Below are positions 1 to 8,882 of a stretch of DNA of 64,000 nt, piece after piece. A program made the position numbers and the translations under genes. Source of the stretch: Thalassovita taeanensis (lineage in GTDB: Bacteria > Pseudomonadota > Alphaproteobacteria > Rhodobacterales > Rhodobacteraceae); the NCBI RefSeq assembly GCF_900110775.1, contig NZ_FOEP01000015.1:1-64000 (forward strand), given 5' to 3'. The notes under the pieces are model-generated. The model was not told where the DNA came from. It searched no databases and worked only from the letters and a program-made list of their open reading frames with translations. The number at the start of each line of letters is the position of its first letter. Position 1 is the first letter of the stretch.

Positions 1-337
1 ACTAAACGAAGGACACAAACTGGCGGAATTTTACTCCGCTACAACTGCAATGCGCAGCCGCTTCTGTGGCCCATTATTGATCCGCGTTTTACAACCATCA
101 TCGCACAAAGCACCCCGCGGCACCTCAACCCTCACGCTTTTCTAATTAATATTTGATTTTATGCAAGGGGATTTGCGAAATTTGCTGACCCTCGCACCAA
201 CGCAGCGCAATCTGCGGCAGCAAGGCACAGAAACCGCGAAGCAAACACAGACAGCCCGACCCGAAGGTCAGGCACTTGGCCATCCACCCGCCCGTCAAAC
301 AAGGCGCGGATGTCATTGGAGGTCTGAAAAAATCAAG
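1..337. other. Left-edge intergenic stretch, no supported gene
   Basis: No reading frame here has a credible start, ribosome binding site and protein-like composition. The two short overlapping frames of about 62 and 76 codons look like chance frames. On the minus strand, directly past the tRNA-Thr 3' end, there is an open stretch of about 53 codons with no convincing start codon; it could be a relic of an integrated gene but nothing identifies it. An AT-rich patch near 140-162 may contain promoter-like sequence. Confidence 0.5.
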
Positions 338-413
338 TGGTGCCGCTGAAGGGACTCGAACCCCCGACCCCATCATTACGAATGACGTGCTCTACCATCT
401 GAGCTACAGCGGC
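338..413 (-). tRNA. tRNA-Thr (anticodon CGU)
   Basis: The reverse complement folds as a complete 76-nt tRNA. The acceptor stem is GCCGCTG paired with CAGCGGC, the anticodon loop is TTCGTAA (anticodon CGT, decoding ACG threonine codons), the T-loop is TTCGAGT, and CCA is encoded at the 3' end. It is followed on its 3' side by the window's gene-free left edge. tRNA 3' ends are common integration targets, but no integrase or repeated attachment core is visible here. Confidence 0.96.
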
Positions 414-459
414 CTTGATGAAGCGGGGCTATAGCACCCCGCTTTGCGCTGGAAAAGAT

Positions 460-1965
460 CTATTTTTCCGGCTTGGCCTCTTCCACCTCGCCTTGATCTT
501 CCGAAAGCTCGTCAACGATCTCGGCGTCAATCACCTCGGGCTCATCGACAACAGGCTCCTCCGGTTCGGACCCGGCAGACTTGTCCTCGACAGCACCGAC
601 GATCAGCGGCAGCATCGCCACGCCTGTGGTCGTTGTCGCTTGGGCTTCGGGCGGCGCTTGCCAGCTCAGCGTATCGAACGACTGGCAATTTTCGCAGACC
701 GGCACCCACTCCCGGTGGATATTGTGGCAGTTCTGACAGACCCATTGCGGGCCGCGCGGCGCATTCAGCGCGCGGGCAAGCCAACCCTTGACCACGGCAT
801 CCGATCCGCCTTCGCCACGCTCGACCGCCGCCATAATCGTCAGCGCCCGCGAGTCCGGGTCGCTTTCGATCAGCTCCCCCAAGGCGCGGCGCGCGGCGGG
901 GAAATCTTCGGCGGCGATGTTCAGCTCGGCCAGCAACAGCCGGGTCTCGCGGTGATCCGGGTGGATCTTCAACAACGGCTGAAACCGCTTCAAACGCTCC
1001 TGCGGGGTCTCATCCGGCACGATCGCCGCAAAGGCCGCGGCCAAATCGGGGTGCGGCTGGGCATCCCAGGCCTTTTTCAGCAGACTTGCCGCATGCCGCA
1101 ACTTGCCCTTCTCGACATATCCCGCCGCCGCAAAAACCGCGGCAGGGATCAGGTCGGGCGACAGGCGATTGGCCTCGATCGCCTCTTCCCGCGCCTCTAT
1201 GCTTTTGCCCTCGTCCAGCACGCCCTTGGCCTCTGACAGCGCCAGAACCGCATCGCGCCGCTTGTGCACGTCGCGCGGCAGCATGCCGTATTTCAACTTC
1301 ATGCTCAGCGTGTTGCGTGCGCCGGACCAATCCTTGGCCTGCGCCTGCAACTTCAACAGAACGTCCTGCGTTTCCTCATGCTTGGGCTTCAGCGCAATCG
1401 CCTTTTCCGCCAGCTTCAGCGCGGTTCCCGTGTCGCCATCCGCCAGCTTCTGCTTCATGATCCCGCGCACGCCGACAAACCGCGTGCGGTCATCGGTCAG
1501 CAGCCGTTTATACACTTCTTCGGCCTTTTTGCGGTCCCCGGCCATTTCCGCAGCCTGCGCCGTCAGCAGATTGGTCAGCTCAGGCTTGCCCAGGTATTTC
1601 TCGGCCTTGCTGGCCTTGGCCATCGCCAGCCGCGCCTCTCCCGAGGCCAGCGCCATCATCCCCTCCGACAGCGCCTGAAACCCTTTGCGCTCGCGGTTGC
1701 GATCGAAATAGCGCGACAAAGCCGTTTCATCGCCATTCAGGAACTTCAGCAGTGCCACCGCCAACGACGCCAGCTTAAGCAACAGCCACAAGGCCACCAG
1801 CATCACCAGCAGCCCAATTACCGCATTCAGCGGCGTCAGGTTGACCTCGATCCCGCCAAAGGCGATCCGAACCCCGCCTTCCATTTCCAACAGATAAGCC
1901 GCGCCAAGCGCCGCCGCTGCAACCAAGGCAACGAAAACGACAATCTTTATCAGTGACCAAAGCAT
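460..1965 (-). CDS. hemY: HemY-type TPR membrane protein
   Basis: This 501-residue protein begins with two membrane segments (about residues 4-26 and 43-66), typical of the HemY N-terminal domain, followed by a long helical tetratricopeptide-like region. Near residues 408-430 there are two Cys-x-x-Cys pairs (CQNC and CENC), a zinc-ribbon-like element, and the tail is acidic. HemY proteins of this kind are linked to late haem/porphyrin metabolism by gene neighbourhood; their biochemical role is not settled, and they are unrelated to the oxygen-dependent protoporphyrinogen oxidase that shares the name. The ATG at 1965 follows AAGGGGA. The gene lies 13 bases after mic60 in the hemD-mic60-hemY order conserved in many alphaproteobacteria. 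Confidence 0.85.
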   Translation of the reverse strand: MLWSLIKIVVFVALVAAAALGAAYLLEMEGGVRIAFGGIEVNLTPLNAVIGLLVMLVALWLLLKLASLAVALLKFLNGDETALSRYFDRNRERKGFQALSEGMMALASGEARLAMAKASKAEKYLGKPELTNLLTAQAAEMAGDRKKAEEVYKRLLTDDRTRFVGVRGIMKQKLADGDTGTALKLAEKAIALKPKHEETQDVLLKLQAQAKDWSGARNTLSMKLKYGMLPRDVHKRRDAVLALSEAKGVLDEGKSIEAREEAIEANRLSPDLIPAAVFAAAGYVEKGKLRHAASLLKKAWDAQPHPDLAAAFAAIVPDETPQERLKRFQPLLKIHPDHRETRLLLAELNIAAEDFPAARRALGELIESDPDSRALTIMAAVERGEGGSDAVVKGWLARALNAPRGPQWVCQNCHNIHREWVPVCENCQSFDTLSWQAPPEAQATTTTGVAMLPLIVGAVEDKSAGSEPEEPVVDEPEVIDAEIVDELSEDQGEVEEAKPEK

Positions 1966-1978
1966 TCCCGTTTCCCCT

Positions 1979-3163
1979 TCAGTTCGACATCACTTGCAGG
2001 CCCAACGCCTCTGCGGCGACCACCGCCTGCGCCCGCGAGGTGGCTTGCGCCATCCAGCCGGTCAGCTCAACACGCCCCTCTTCGGACAGCGCCTCCAGCT
2101 CGGCCATCGTATCGGTCAACCGCCCTTCGGCCAGCGCCGCCTCGGCTCGCGACAGGATCGCGTCGGGATCGTTGCCCTCTTTGGGGGCCAATGATCGCAC
2201 GCCCAGCTGATTGCGCAGGAACGACCCGATATCTCCCGAACCGCCTTCGGCCTTGCGCGCGGCCGACAGCGCCGCACGGGCGGCTTGCGGGAAACTGGCC
2301 TGCAATTGCGGCATCGACCGCACGCCTTCGTTGGCCACATCCTTCAACGCCGCTGGCACGTCCACCCCCGAGGCCAGCAAATCCCCCAAAGGCTCGGCAA
2401 AGCCCGCACCGGTATCCAGCGCCACCTGTATCCGCGACACAGCCGAACGCAGCATCGCCTGATGCGCGGTCATCTCGGCGTTTGCCTCCTGTTCGGCGGC
2501 TTGCTGCGCCATCGCCTCGATCTCGGCGCGCTGCTTTGCCATTGCATCCTGAACCGCCTTCAACTCGCGCTCATACGCCGCCACAGCCGAGGCCGAGGCC
2601 CCCTCCGCAATTGGCCGCATCTCCAGTTCCGTAAACCGGGCGCTCAATTCATCCACGCTTGCCGCCAAACCGTCCAGACGCCCCACCAGATCGGTCTGCG
2701 CCTGTTCGCCCGCTTCAATCCGTGCCGACAGGTCCGGTCGGGCCTCCAACGCGGCCAGCCGCTGATCGTCGGCCTCGGCCTGCGCCTGCATCGCCGCTGT
2801 CAACTCGGCCTTCAACTCGTCGTTGCCTGCGCCAAACCATCCGTCAGGCAGCACATATTGCGCCACCCCAAACCCGATCGCCGCCGCCGCCACGCCGCCC
2901 AGAAGCGTCGGCACGAACCCAACACGCCGAACAACCACAGGTGTCGGCGCAGGGGTCGGCTTGGGCTGTTCCGGTTCCGGCGCTGGCTCTGCATCATGGA
3001 CCTCGTCCGCCGTATCTTCAGGCTCCGTCAGCTCAACCGGCGCTTCGGTTTCGGGTTCCTCAGGCGTCTCCGCCGCCTCATCCGACTCTTCGACGATTAC
3101 AGCATCCGCAATATCTTCGGGCTTTACCTCGGGGTTTTCCGTGGGTTTTTTCGAGTCAGACAC
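1979..3163 (-). CDS. Mic60/mitofilin-like inner-membrane protein
   Basis: The protein is 394 residues long. It has an acidic, proline-rich N-terminal region, one membrane segment around residues 85-105 (after VVVRRVGF), an Ala/Glu/Gln-rich coiled coil of roughly 150 residues, and a helical C-terminal domain of the mitofilin type. This is the architecture of alphaproteobacterial Mic60, the bacterial relative of the mitochondrial cristae-junction protein. It is implicated in inner-membrane shaping and envelope contacts. I chose the GTG at 3163 because AAAGGA lies about nine bases upstream; an in-frame TTG at 3172 is the alternative. The position between hemD and hemY is the conserved one. Confidence 0.82.
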   Translation of the reverse strand: MSDSKKPTENPEVKPEDIADAVIVEESDEAAETPEEPETEAPVELTEPEDTADEVHDAEPAPEPEQPKPTPAPTPVVVRRVGFVPTLLGGVAAAAIGFGVAQYVLPDGWFGAGNDELKAELTAAMQAQAEADDQRLAALEARPDLSARIEAGEQAQTDLVGRLDGLAASVDELSARFTELEMRPIAEGASASAVAAYERELKAVQDAMAKQRAEIEAMAQQAAEQEANAEMTAHQAMLRSAVSRIQVALDTGAGFAEPLGDLLASGVDVPAALKDVANEGVRSMPQLQASFPQAARAALSAARKAEGGSGDIGSFLRNQLGVRSLAPKEGNDPDAILSRAEAALAEGRLTDTMAELEALSEEGRVELTGWMAQATSRAQAVVAAEALGLQVMSN

Positions 3164-3231
3164 CTGTAACAATCCTTTCGAATCCTGTTCAGAACCAATT
3201 CGGCGATGAAATTAGCTTACGTTGCGCGCGG

Positions 3232-3930
3232 TTAACCCTCAAGCCGGGTGGCTGCGGCCATCAGTCTCTCTACCGCATCCAGCATCGCCTCTGCATCCGG
3301 CGTACGGGCCACCTCCAGCCCCGCCAGCGGCACGCCAGCCAGCGCGCCCGCCACCTGTTCACTCATCGCGGCCACCAGAACCGGCGCGTGCCCCAGATGC
3401 CCGGCGCCAAACAACCGTGCGCTGCGCGGCGAAAAAAGGGGCACTATAACTGGGTTTTCCCCCTTCAATGCCATTTTCGCCTGCTCGGACAGTGGCGTTT
3501 CGACCTGACGATACACCACCGCCTCGTGTGTTTCGCATCCCGCCGCCGTCAGCCGCCCGGCAATTTCACCCAGCGCGTGCTCGCCGCGCAGGTGCAGCAA
3601 CGGCCCCACTTCGCCATCGGCCAAAATCCGCCGGATCAACGCCTCGGCGTCGCCGCCTGCCGAAATCACATCGAATCCCGCCGCCTGCGCCGCACGCCCG
3701 GTGGCCTCGCCCACCGCATAGCACCGCCGCCCCCGGCCTGGCCCCGCCGCCGTGACCGCATGGCGCGAGGTAAAGATCAGCCGCTCCGCATCCGGCACAT
3801 CACCACCCTGAACAATCCTCATCACCGGCGACAGTATGATCCGCACTCCCGCACCCAACCGCGCCCGCACCGCTTCGGCGAAACGGGCGGCGTCTTCCTC
3901 GGGCCGGGTCAGCAAGATCGTCACAGCCAT
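3232..3930 (-). CDS. hemD: Uroporphyrinogen-III synthase
   Basis: This 232-residue protein begins MAVTILLTRPEEDA, the usual HemD opening, and has the two-lobe alternating fold with FTSRHAV in the first half and LFSPRSARLF in the second. It converts hydroxymethylbilane into uroporphyrinogen III in the cytoplasm, the branch point to haem, sirohaem, cobalamin and bacteriochlorophyll. I prefer the ATG at 3930 over an in-frame TTG at 3960, because the start matches the family; the ribosome binding site is weak. The gene heads hemD-mic60-hemY and is divergent from tsaD across 73 bases, which must hold both promoters. Confidence 0.88.
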   Translation of the reverse strand: MAVTILLTRPEEDAARFAEAVRARLGAGVRIILSPVMRIVQGGDVPDAERLIFTSRHAVTAAGPGRGRRCYAVGEATGRAAQAAGFDVISAGGDAEALIRRILADGEVGPLLHLRGEHALGEIAGRLTAAGCETHEAVVYRQVETPLSEQAKMALKGENPVIVPLFSPRSARLFGAGHLGHAPVLVAAMSEQVAGALAGVPLAGLEVARTPDAEAMLDAVERLMAAATRLEG

Positions 3931-4003
3931 TTCACGCGCCGGGATTGTTTGAACATGCAACCGGTGTTACCTGCCCCCTACTTGTGTTGCAACGGGCAGG
4001 ACC

Positions 4004-5101
4004 ATGACCAAGACCCTGACCATACTCGGACTGGAAAGCAGCTGCGATGATACCGCCGCCGCGATCGTGCGTCAGGCGTCCGGCGCCCCGGCGCAAATCC
4101 TGTCCTCCGTCGTGCTGGGGCAAACCGCACTGCACAGCCCCTTTGGCGGCGTCGTGCCCGAAATCGCCGCCCGCGCCCATGCCGAAAAGCTCGATATCTG
4201 CGTTCGGCAGGCCCTGACCGAGGCTCAGATGACCCTGTCCGACATCGACGCCATCGCCGTCACCGCCGGGCCCGGCCTGATTGGCGGAGTGCTGTCCGGC
4301 GTGATGTGCGCCAAGGGCATCGCCGCAGGCACCGGAAAGCCACTGATCGGCGTCAACCACCTGGCGGGCCACGCGCTTACCCCGCGCCTGACCGATCAGA
4401 CCGCCTACCCCTATCTGATGCTGCTGGTGTCCGGCGGTCATTGCCAGTTCCTGATCGTGCGCGGCCCCGAGGATTTCACCCGCCTCGGCGGCACCATCGA
4501 CGACGCCCCCGGCGAAGCCTTCGATAAAACCGCCCGCCTGCTTGGCCTGCCACAGCCCGGCGGCCCCGCCGTTCAGGCCGAGGCATTGAACGGCAACCCC
4601 AAACGCTTTGCCTTTCCCCGTCCCCTGCTGGATCGGCCCGGATGCGATATGTCCTTTTCCGGGCTGAAAACTGCCCTGCTGCGCACCCGCGATCAGGTGA
4701 TCGCCGAAAAAGGCGGGCTGACACCGCAGGATCGCGCCGATATGTGCGCCGGATTTCAGGCCGCCGTGGCCGACGTTCTGGCCGAAAAAACCCGCCGCGC
4801 GCTGGCGCTCTACCTGTTCGAACACCCCGCGACGCCCACCATTGCCGTCGCCGGCGGGGTCGCGGCAAACACCGCCATTCGCGCTATGTTAGAGTCTGTT
4901 TGCGCCGAAAACAGCGTCACCTTCACCGCCCCACCTCTGGCGCTGTGCACGGATAATGCCGCGATGATCGCCTATGCCGGACTTGAACGGTTTCGCGCAG
5001 GCGGGCAGGATGACATGACCCTCGCCGCCCGCCCACGCTGGCCCTTGGATAAAACCAGCCCGGCCCTGCTTGGCTCGGGCAAGAAAGGCGCGAAAGCATG
5101 A
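4004..5101 (+). CDS. tsaD: tRNA N6-threonylcarbamoyladenosine transferase TsaD
   Basis: This 365-residue ASKHA-fold enzyme transfers the threonylcarbamoyl group to A37 of ANN-decoding tRNAs, working with TsaB, TsaC and TsaE. Visible motifs are the start [14 protein letters not shown], the metal-binding histidines in [10 protein letters not shown], the glycine-rich LVSGGHCQ, and the C-terminal [12 protein letters not shown] carrying the metal-binding Asp. The start ATG follows CAGGACC. It overlaps gpsA by four bases (ATGA), so translation of the two is probably coupled. TsaE, another member of the same pathway, is encoded at 19.1 kb. Confidence 0.97.
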   Translation: MTKTLTILGLESSCDDTAAAIVRQASGAPAQILSSVVLGQTALHSPFGGVVPEIAARAHAEKLDICVRQALTEAQMTLSDIDAIAVTAGPGLIGGVLSGVMCAKGIAAGTGKPLIGVNHLAGHALTPRLTDQTAYPYLMLLVSGGHCQFLIVRGPEDFTRLGGTIDDAPGEAFDKTARLLGLPQPGGPAVQAEALNGNPKRFAFPRPLLDRPGCDMSFSGLKTALLRTRDQVIAEKGGLTPQDRADMCAGFQAAVADVLAEKTRRALALYLFEHPATPTIAVAGGVAANTAIRAMLESVCAENSVTFTAPPLALCTDNAAMIAYAGLERFRAGGQDDMTLAARPRWPLDKTSPALLGSGKKGAKA

Positions 5102-6060
5102 TCACGGTCGCAGGCTCCGGCGCATTCGGCACTGCTCTTGCCATCTCGCTCGCCAGCACCGGCACACCGGTGCTGCTGTGGGCGCGCGATCCCGAACAGG
5201 CGCGGCTGATGCAACAAAGCCGCGAAAACGCCCTGCGCCTGCCCGGCATTCCTCTGCCCGATAGCCTGCAAATCACCGCTGACATAGGCTCTATTCCACC
5301 CGAAACCCCGGTTCTGGTCTCGGTCCCGATGCAAAAACTGCGCGACATGCTGATCGCGCACCGCGCAGCCCTTTCCGGTCGCACGCTTGTCGCCTGCTGC
5401 AAAGGCGTTGAACTTTCCAGCGGCCTCGGCCCTATCGCCATCCTGTCCGATCTTGTCCCCGACAGCATTCCTGCCATTCTGACCGGCCCCAGCTTTGCCC
5501 GCGACATCGCGCAGGGCCTGCCCACCGCACTGACCCTCGCCTGCGCCGAAGCAGAGGTCGGAAAATCCCTGCAAAAGGCTCTAACAACGCCCAACCTGCG
5601 GATTTATCGCACCACAGATACCACCGGGGCCGAACTTGGCGGCGCATTGAAAAACGTCATCGCCATCGCCGCCGGGGCCGTCATGGGCGCCGGTCTGGGC
5701 GAAAGCGCCCGCGCCGCGCTGATGACCCGCGGCTATGCCGAAATGCAGCGTATGGCGCTGGCGCTTGGCGCGCAGCCCGAAACGCTGGCGGGCCTGTCCG
5801 GCTTTGGCGACCTGACCCTGACCTGCACCTCGGAACAGTCCCGAAACTACCGTTTTGGGCAATCTTTGGGCCGCAATGCCACCTTTGACCCCACGATCAC
5901 CGTCGAAGGCGCCGCCACCGCCCATGCCGTTCTGACCCGCGCCCGGACCATGAAGATCGACATGCCAATCACCGCCGCCGTCGTCGCCTTGCTTGACGGA
6001 ACGCTCAAGCTGCGGCAAGCCATGGATATGTTGCTGTCCCGACCCCTCAAGGAGGAATGA
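5098..6060 (+). CDS. gpsA: Glycerol-3-phosphate dehydrogenase [NAD(P)+]
   Basis: GpsA reduces dihydroxyacetone phosphate to sn-glycerol 3-phosphate, the backbone of membrane phospholipids. The 320-residue protein opens with the dinucleotide-binding motif [10 protein letters not shown]. It carries the family signature around [12 protein letters not shown], whose Lys is catalytic, and ends in the all-helical domain with GFGDLTLTC and GQSLGR. Length matches the family (about 320-340). The ATG overlaps the tsaD stop, and the stop TGA is followed at once by the ATG of the YciI-like gene, in an AGGAGGAAT context that gives that gene a strong ribosome binding site. Confidence 0.96.
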   Translation: MITVAGSGAFGTALAISLASTGTPVLLWARDPEQARLMQQSRENALRLPGIPLPDSLQITADIGSIPPETPVLVSVPMQKLRDMLIAHRAALSGRTLVACCKGVELSSGLGPIAILSDLVPDSIPAILTGPSFARDIAQGLPTALTLACAEAEVGKSLQKALTTPNLRIYRTTDTTGAELGGALKNVIAIAAGAVMGAGLGESARAALMTRGYAEMQRMALALGAQPETLAGLSGFGDLTLTCTSEQSRNYRFGQSLGRNATFDPTITVEGAATAHAVLTRARTMKIDMPITAAVVALLDGTLKLRQAMDMLLSRPLKEE

Positions 6061-6333
6061 ATGCTGATTGCCCTGATTGCCCGCGATAAACCCGACGCGC
6101 TTGAGACCCGCAAAGCCAACCGTGCGGATCACCTGGCCTATATCGACGCGACCGGCGTTGTGGCCCAAGCCGGCCCCCTGCTGGATGCCGCCGGGCAAAT
6201 GATCGGCTCGCTGGTGATCCTGGATGTCGCCGATATGGCCGGTGCCGAAAGCTGGGCCGCAAATGACCCCTATGCAAAGGCCGGTCTGTTTGCCAATGTT
6301 GAACTGATCGAATGGAAAAAGGTCATCGGCTGA
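6061..6333 (+). CDS. YciI-family small protein
   Basis: This 90-residue protein has the YCII fold signature: N-terminal strand LIALIARDK, the HLAYID histidine segment, GPLLDAAGQMIGS in the middle, and a C-terminal ANDPYAKAGLFANVEL region typical of the family. YciI-like proteins form dimeric alpha-beta barrels; some have enzymatic activity, but no defined reaction can be assigned here. It starts one base after the gpsA stop and its TGA overlaps the ATG of the EVE-domain gene, so it is the third gene of a four-gene coupled operon. Confidence 0.85.
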   Translation: MLIALIARDKPDALETRKANRADHLAYIDATGVVAQAGPLLDAAGQMIGSLVILDVADMAGAESWAANDPYAKAGLFANVELIEWKKVIG

Positions 6334-6752
6334 TGCGCTACTGGCTGTTCAAATCCGAACCCGAAACCTGGAGCTGGGACGACCAGATGGCCAAGGGCGA
6401 CGCGGGCGAGGAATGGAACGGCGTGCGCAACTATCAGGCCCGCAATTTCATGCGCGAAATGGCCGTCGGCGATCGCGGCTTTTTCTACCACTCGCAGAAG
6501 CAGCGCGCCATCGTCGGTCTGGTCGAGGTGTGCGCCCCCGCCCACCCCGACAGCACAACCGACGATCCGCGCTGGGAGTGTGTCGATATCAAGGCTCTGA
6601 TCCCCGTCAAAACCCCCGTCACGCTGGATGACATCAAAGCCGATCCGCGCCTGTCCGAAATGGTGCTGGTCCGCAATTCCCGCCTGTCCGTGCAACCGGT
6701 CACGGACGACGAATGGCAGATAATCTGCGCCGCCGCGGGCGTTTCGCTATAG
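6333..6752 (+). CDS. EVE domain-containing protein
   Basis: This 139-residue protein begins MRYWLFKSEPETWSWDD, the hallmark of EVE domains, with the conserved WNGVRNYQARNFMR segment and GDRGFFYHS following. EVE folds belong to the PUA-like superfamily and are thought to bind modified bases in DNA or RNA. The ATG at 6333 is chosen over an upstream in-frame ATG at 6312 because it matches the family start and overlaps the previous stop (TGATG). It is the last gene of the tsaD operon, a context fitting a role in nucleic-acid modification or its detection. Confidence 0.88.
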   Translation: MRYWLFKSEPETWSWDDQMAKGDAGEEWNGVRNYQARNFMREMAVGDRGFFYHSQKQRAIVGLVEVCAPAHPDSTTDDPRWECVDIKALIPVKTPVTLDDIKADPRLSEMVLVRNSRLSVQPVTDDEWQIICAAAGVSL

Positions 6753-6804
6753 GAAGATCGCCCCAACTGCGCCATCCTGCCCGCGCAATATTGGGGGAAA
6801 TACA

Positions 6805-7200
6805 ATGCAATACATGTCCGTTCTGGCCGCCGCCGTGGCTTCTTATGCGTTCGGGGCGCTGTGGTATATGGCGCTTTCCAAGCCATGGATGCAGGCTGCC
6901 GGGATCGAAACGAACGAGGCCGGTCGCCCCAAAAACGGAACGAACCCAATCCCCTATATCGTCGCCTTTTGTGCCGCCGTTCTGGTCGCGGGCATGATGC
7001 GGCACGTCCTGGTGCTCAGCGGTGTCAGCACCCCCGGCGCGGGCTTTGTCGCGGGGCTTGGTATCGGTTTGTTTTTGGCCACGCCCTGGCTGACGACCTG
7101 CTATGCCTTCGGCATGCGTCCCCTAAAGCTGATCCTGATCGACGGCGGCTATACCACGATCGGCAGTGCCATTATCGGGCTGGTTTTGACCCTGTTCTAG
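6805..7200 (+). CDS. DUF1761 family membrane protein
   Basis: This 131-residue protein has four predicted membrane segments (about residues 4-22, 48-66, 76-97 and 108-128). The first contains the AFGALWYM pattern and the third the LGIGLFLATPWL pattern seen in DUF1761 proteins. The function of the family is unknown. A GGGGAAAT stretch just before the ATG serves as ribosome binding site. It lies 52 bases after the EVE gene and ends two bases before the glmM stop codon on the other strand. Confidence 0.75.
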   Translation: MQYMSVLAAAVASYAFGALWYMALSKPWMQAAGIETNEAGRPKNGTNPIPYIVAFCAAVLVAGMMRHVLVLSGVSTPGAGFVAGLGIGLFLATPWLTTCYAFGMRPLKLILIDGGYTTIGSAIIGLVLTLF

Positions 7201-7202
7201 GG

Positions 7203-8543
7203 TCAACTGACCGAGCTGACCGCATCGCAGATCGAGGTGATTACCGCGTCCAACAGCGCCTGATCCTCGGCTTCGCCCATCACGCGGATCAACGGCTCGG
7301 TCCCTGACTTGCGGATCAACAACCGCCCGCCCGCGCCCAGCCGCTTTTCGCCCTCGGCGATGGCGGCCTGCACGCAATCTGTTGCCAGCGGCGCTTTGCC
7401 GGGGGCGAAATGCACGTTGCGCAGGATCTGTGGCACCGGGTCAAAGACCTGCGTCAGCTGGCTGGCGCTTTTGCCGGTTTCCACCATTGAGCGCATGAAC
7501 TGTAGCGCCCCGATCAACCCGTCGCCGGTGGTGGCATAATCGGTCATCACGATATGGCCCGACTGCTCTCCGCCCAGGTTGAATCCCTCGGCCCGCATCT
7601 TTTCCACAACATATCGGTCGCCCACGGCGGTGCGCTCCAACCCGATATTCTGGCTGTTCAAAAACCGCTCCAGCCCCAGGTTCGACATCACCGTCGCGAC
7701 CAGAGCATTGCCCGCCAACCGCCCCTCACGGGCCCAGTTCGACGCAATCAACCCCATGATCTGATCGCCATCGGCCACGGCGCCGGTTTCGTCCAGAATG
7801 ATCACCCGATCCGCATCGCCATCCAGACAGATCCCCAGATTGGCCCGCGTCTCGCGCACCTTGCGCGCAGCAGCCTCGGGGCTGGTCGATCCGCAATCCG
7901 AGTTGATGTTGTGCCCATTCGGACTGACCCCAACCGGGATCACCTCGGCGCCCAGTTCCCACAGCACATTCGGCGCTGCGCGGTACGCCGCGCCATTGGC
8001 GCAATCCAGCACCACCCGCAGCCCATCCAACCGCAGCTTGTTGGGAAAGGTCGTCTTTACATATTCAACATAGCGGCCCATGGCGTCGTCAATCCGCCTT
8101 GCTCGGCCAATATTCTCGGGTGCCGCCAAAGTGACGCCCTTGCTCAGGATCGCCTCAATTTCGGTTTCGGCCTCATCCGACAGTTTGAACCCGTCTGGCC
8201 CGAAAAACTTGATACCATTGTCATAGGCCGGATTGTGGCTGGCTGAAATCATCACCCCCACATCCGCACGCATTGAATGGGTCAGAAACCCAACTGCCGG
8301 CGTCGGGATCGGCCCAAGTAACAGCACGTTCATCCCGGTCGAAGTAAACCCCGCCGTCAGCGCATTTTCGATCATATAGCCGGACAACCGCGTGTCCTTG
8401 CCGATCACCACGCGATGTTCCTGCTGATCGCGCCGGAAATAACGCCCCGCCGCCGCGCCCAACCGCATCACCAGCTCGGCCGTCATAGGATAGGTATTGG
8501 TCCTGCCGCGAACACCGTCAGTGCCGAAAAGAGATCGTGTCAT
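7203..8543 (-). CDS. glmM: Phosphoglucosamine mutase
   Basis: GlmM interconverts glucosamine 6-phosphate and glucosamine 1-phosphate on the way to UDP-N-acetylglucosamine, the precursor of peptidoglycan and lipid A. The 446-residue protein starts [13 protein letters not shown] and contains the phosphoserine loop MISASHNP, with the catalytic Ser at residue 102 as in E. coli. It also has the metal-binding DGDADR loop and the sugar-binding GEQSGH and RKSGTEP motifs. Length is standard. It is convergent with the DUF1761 gene with only two bases between them. Confidence 0.97.
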   Translation of the reverse strand: MTRSLFGTDGVRGRTNTYPMTAELVMRLGAAAGRYFRRDQQEHRVVIGKDTRLSGYMIENALTAGFTSTGMNVLLLGPIPTPAVGFLTHSMRADVGVMISASHNPAYDNGIKFFGPDGFKLSDEAETEIEAILSKGVTLAAPENIGRARRIDDAMGRYVEYVKTTFPNKLRLDGLRVVLDCANGAAYRAAPNVLWELGAEVIPVGVSPNGHNINSDCGSTSPEAAARKVRETRANLGICLDGDADRVIILDETGAVADGDQIMGLIASNWAREGRLAGNALVATVMSNLGLERFLNSQNIGLERTAVGDRYVVEKMRAEGFNLGGEQSGHIVMTDYATTGDGLIGALQFMRSMVETGKSASQLTQVFDPVPQILRNVHFAPGKAPLATDCVQAAIAEGEKRLGAGGRLLIRKSGTEPLIRVMGEAEDQALLDAVITSICDAVSSVS

Positions 8544-8882
8544 TTTTGCTGGGCCCGGTAGCAGATCAAAGGTTCACCCTGTCTAAGCCCGCCACAAGCG
8601 TTAGTCCAGCTTGGCATTTTTGCCTGCGGGCAGTGCCTCTTGCGCCGTCTGGGCAAATCTTCCGCCTATATCAGTCTCAAATGCGCGTCTTTTCTGCCCA
8701 ATTTTGCGGCATACATTTCAGGATTGGTGCAATAGATAAGCGTTCCCGCAACACGCCAACCCTACGGTAAGCGCGCTCTTGCTCGAATCTCGGCCCGGCG
8801 CGACGGTACTTTGCCGACATAGAGTATTACTTGATAAGGCTGGATTATTCCGGAGCGTCCCTGGAAATATATAGGACCGACA
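8544..8882. other. Divergent intergenic region glmM / capD-like gene
   Basis: This 339-base gap separates the starts of glmM and the polysaccharide dehydratase gene and must contain both promoters. It becomes AT-rich towards the right end. TTGCCG about 15 bases before TGATAA (near 8814-8840) is a weak promoter candidate for the rightward gene. I see no tRNA, convincing small ORF or strong hairpin. Confidence 0.45.

Noticed and set aside
415-1236. Long plus-strand frame opposite hemY
   Set aside because: Antisense shadow of hemY; arginine-rich composition and no ribosome binding site.
2285-3169. Long plus-strand frame opposite mic60
   Set aside because: Antisense shadow, very rich in Arg and His; the minus-strand frame shows a protein-like architecture.
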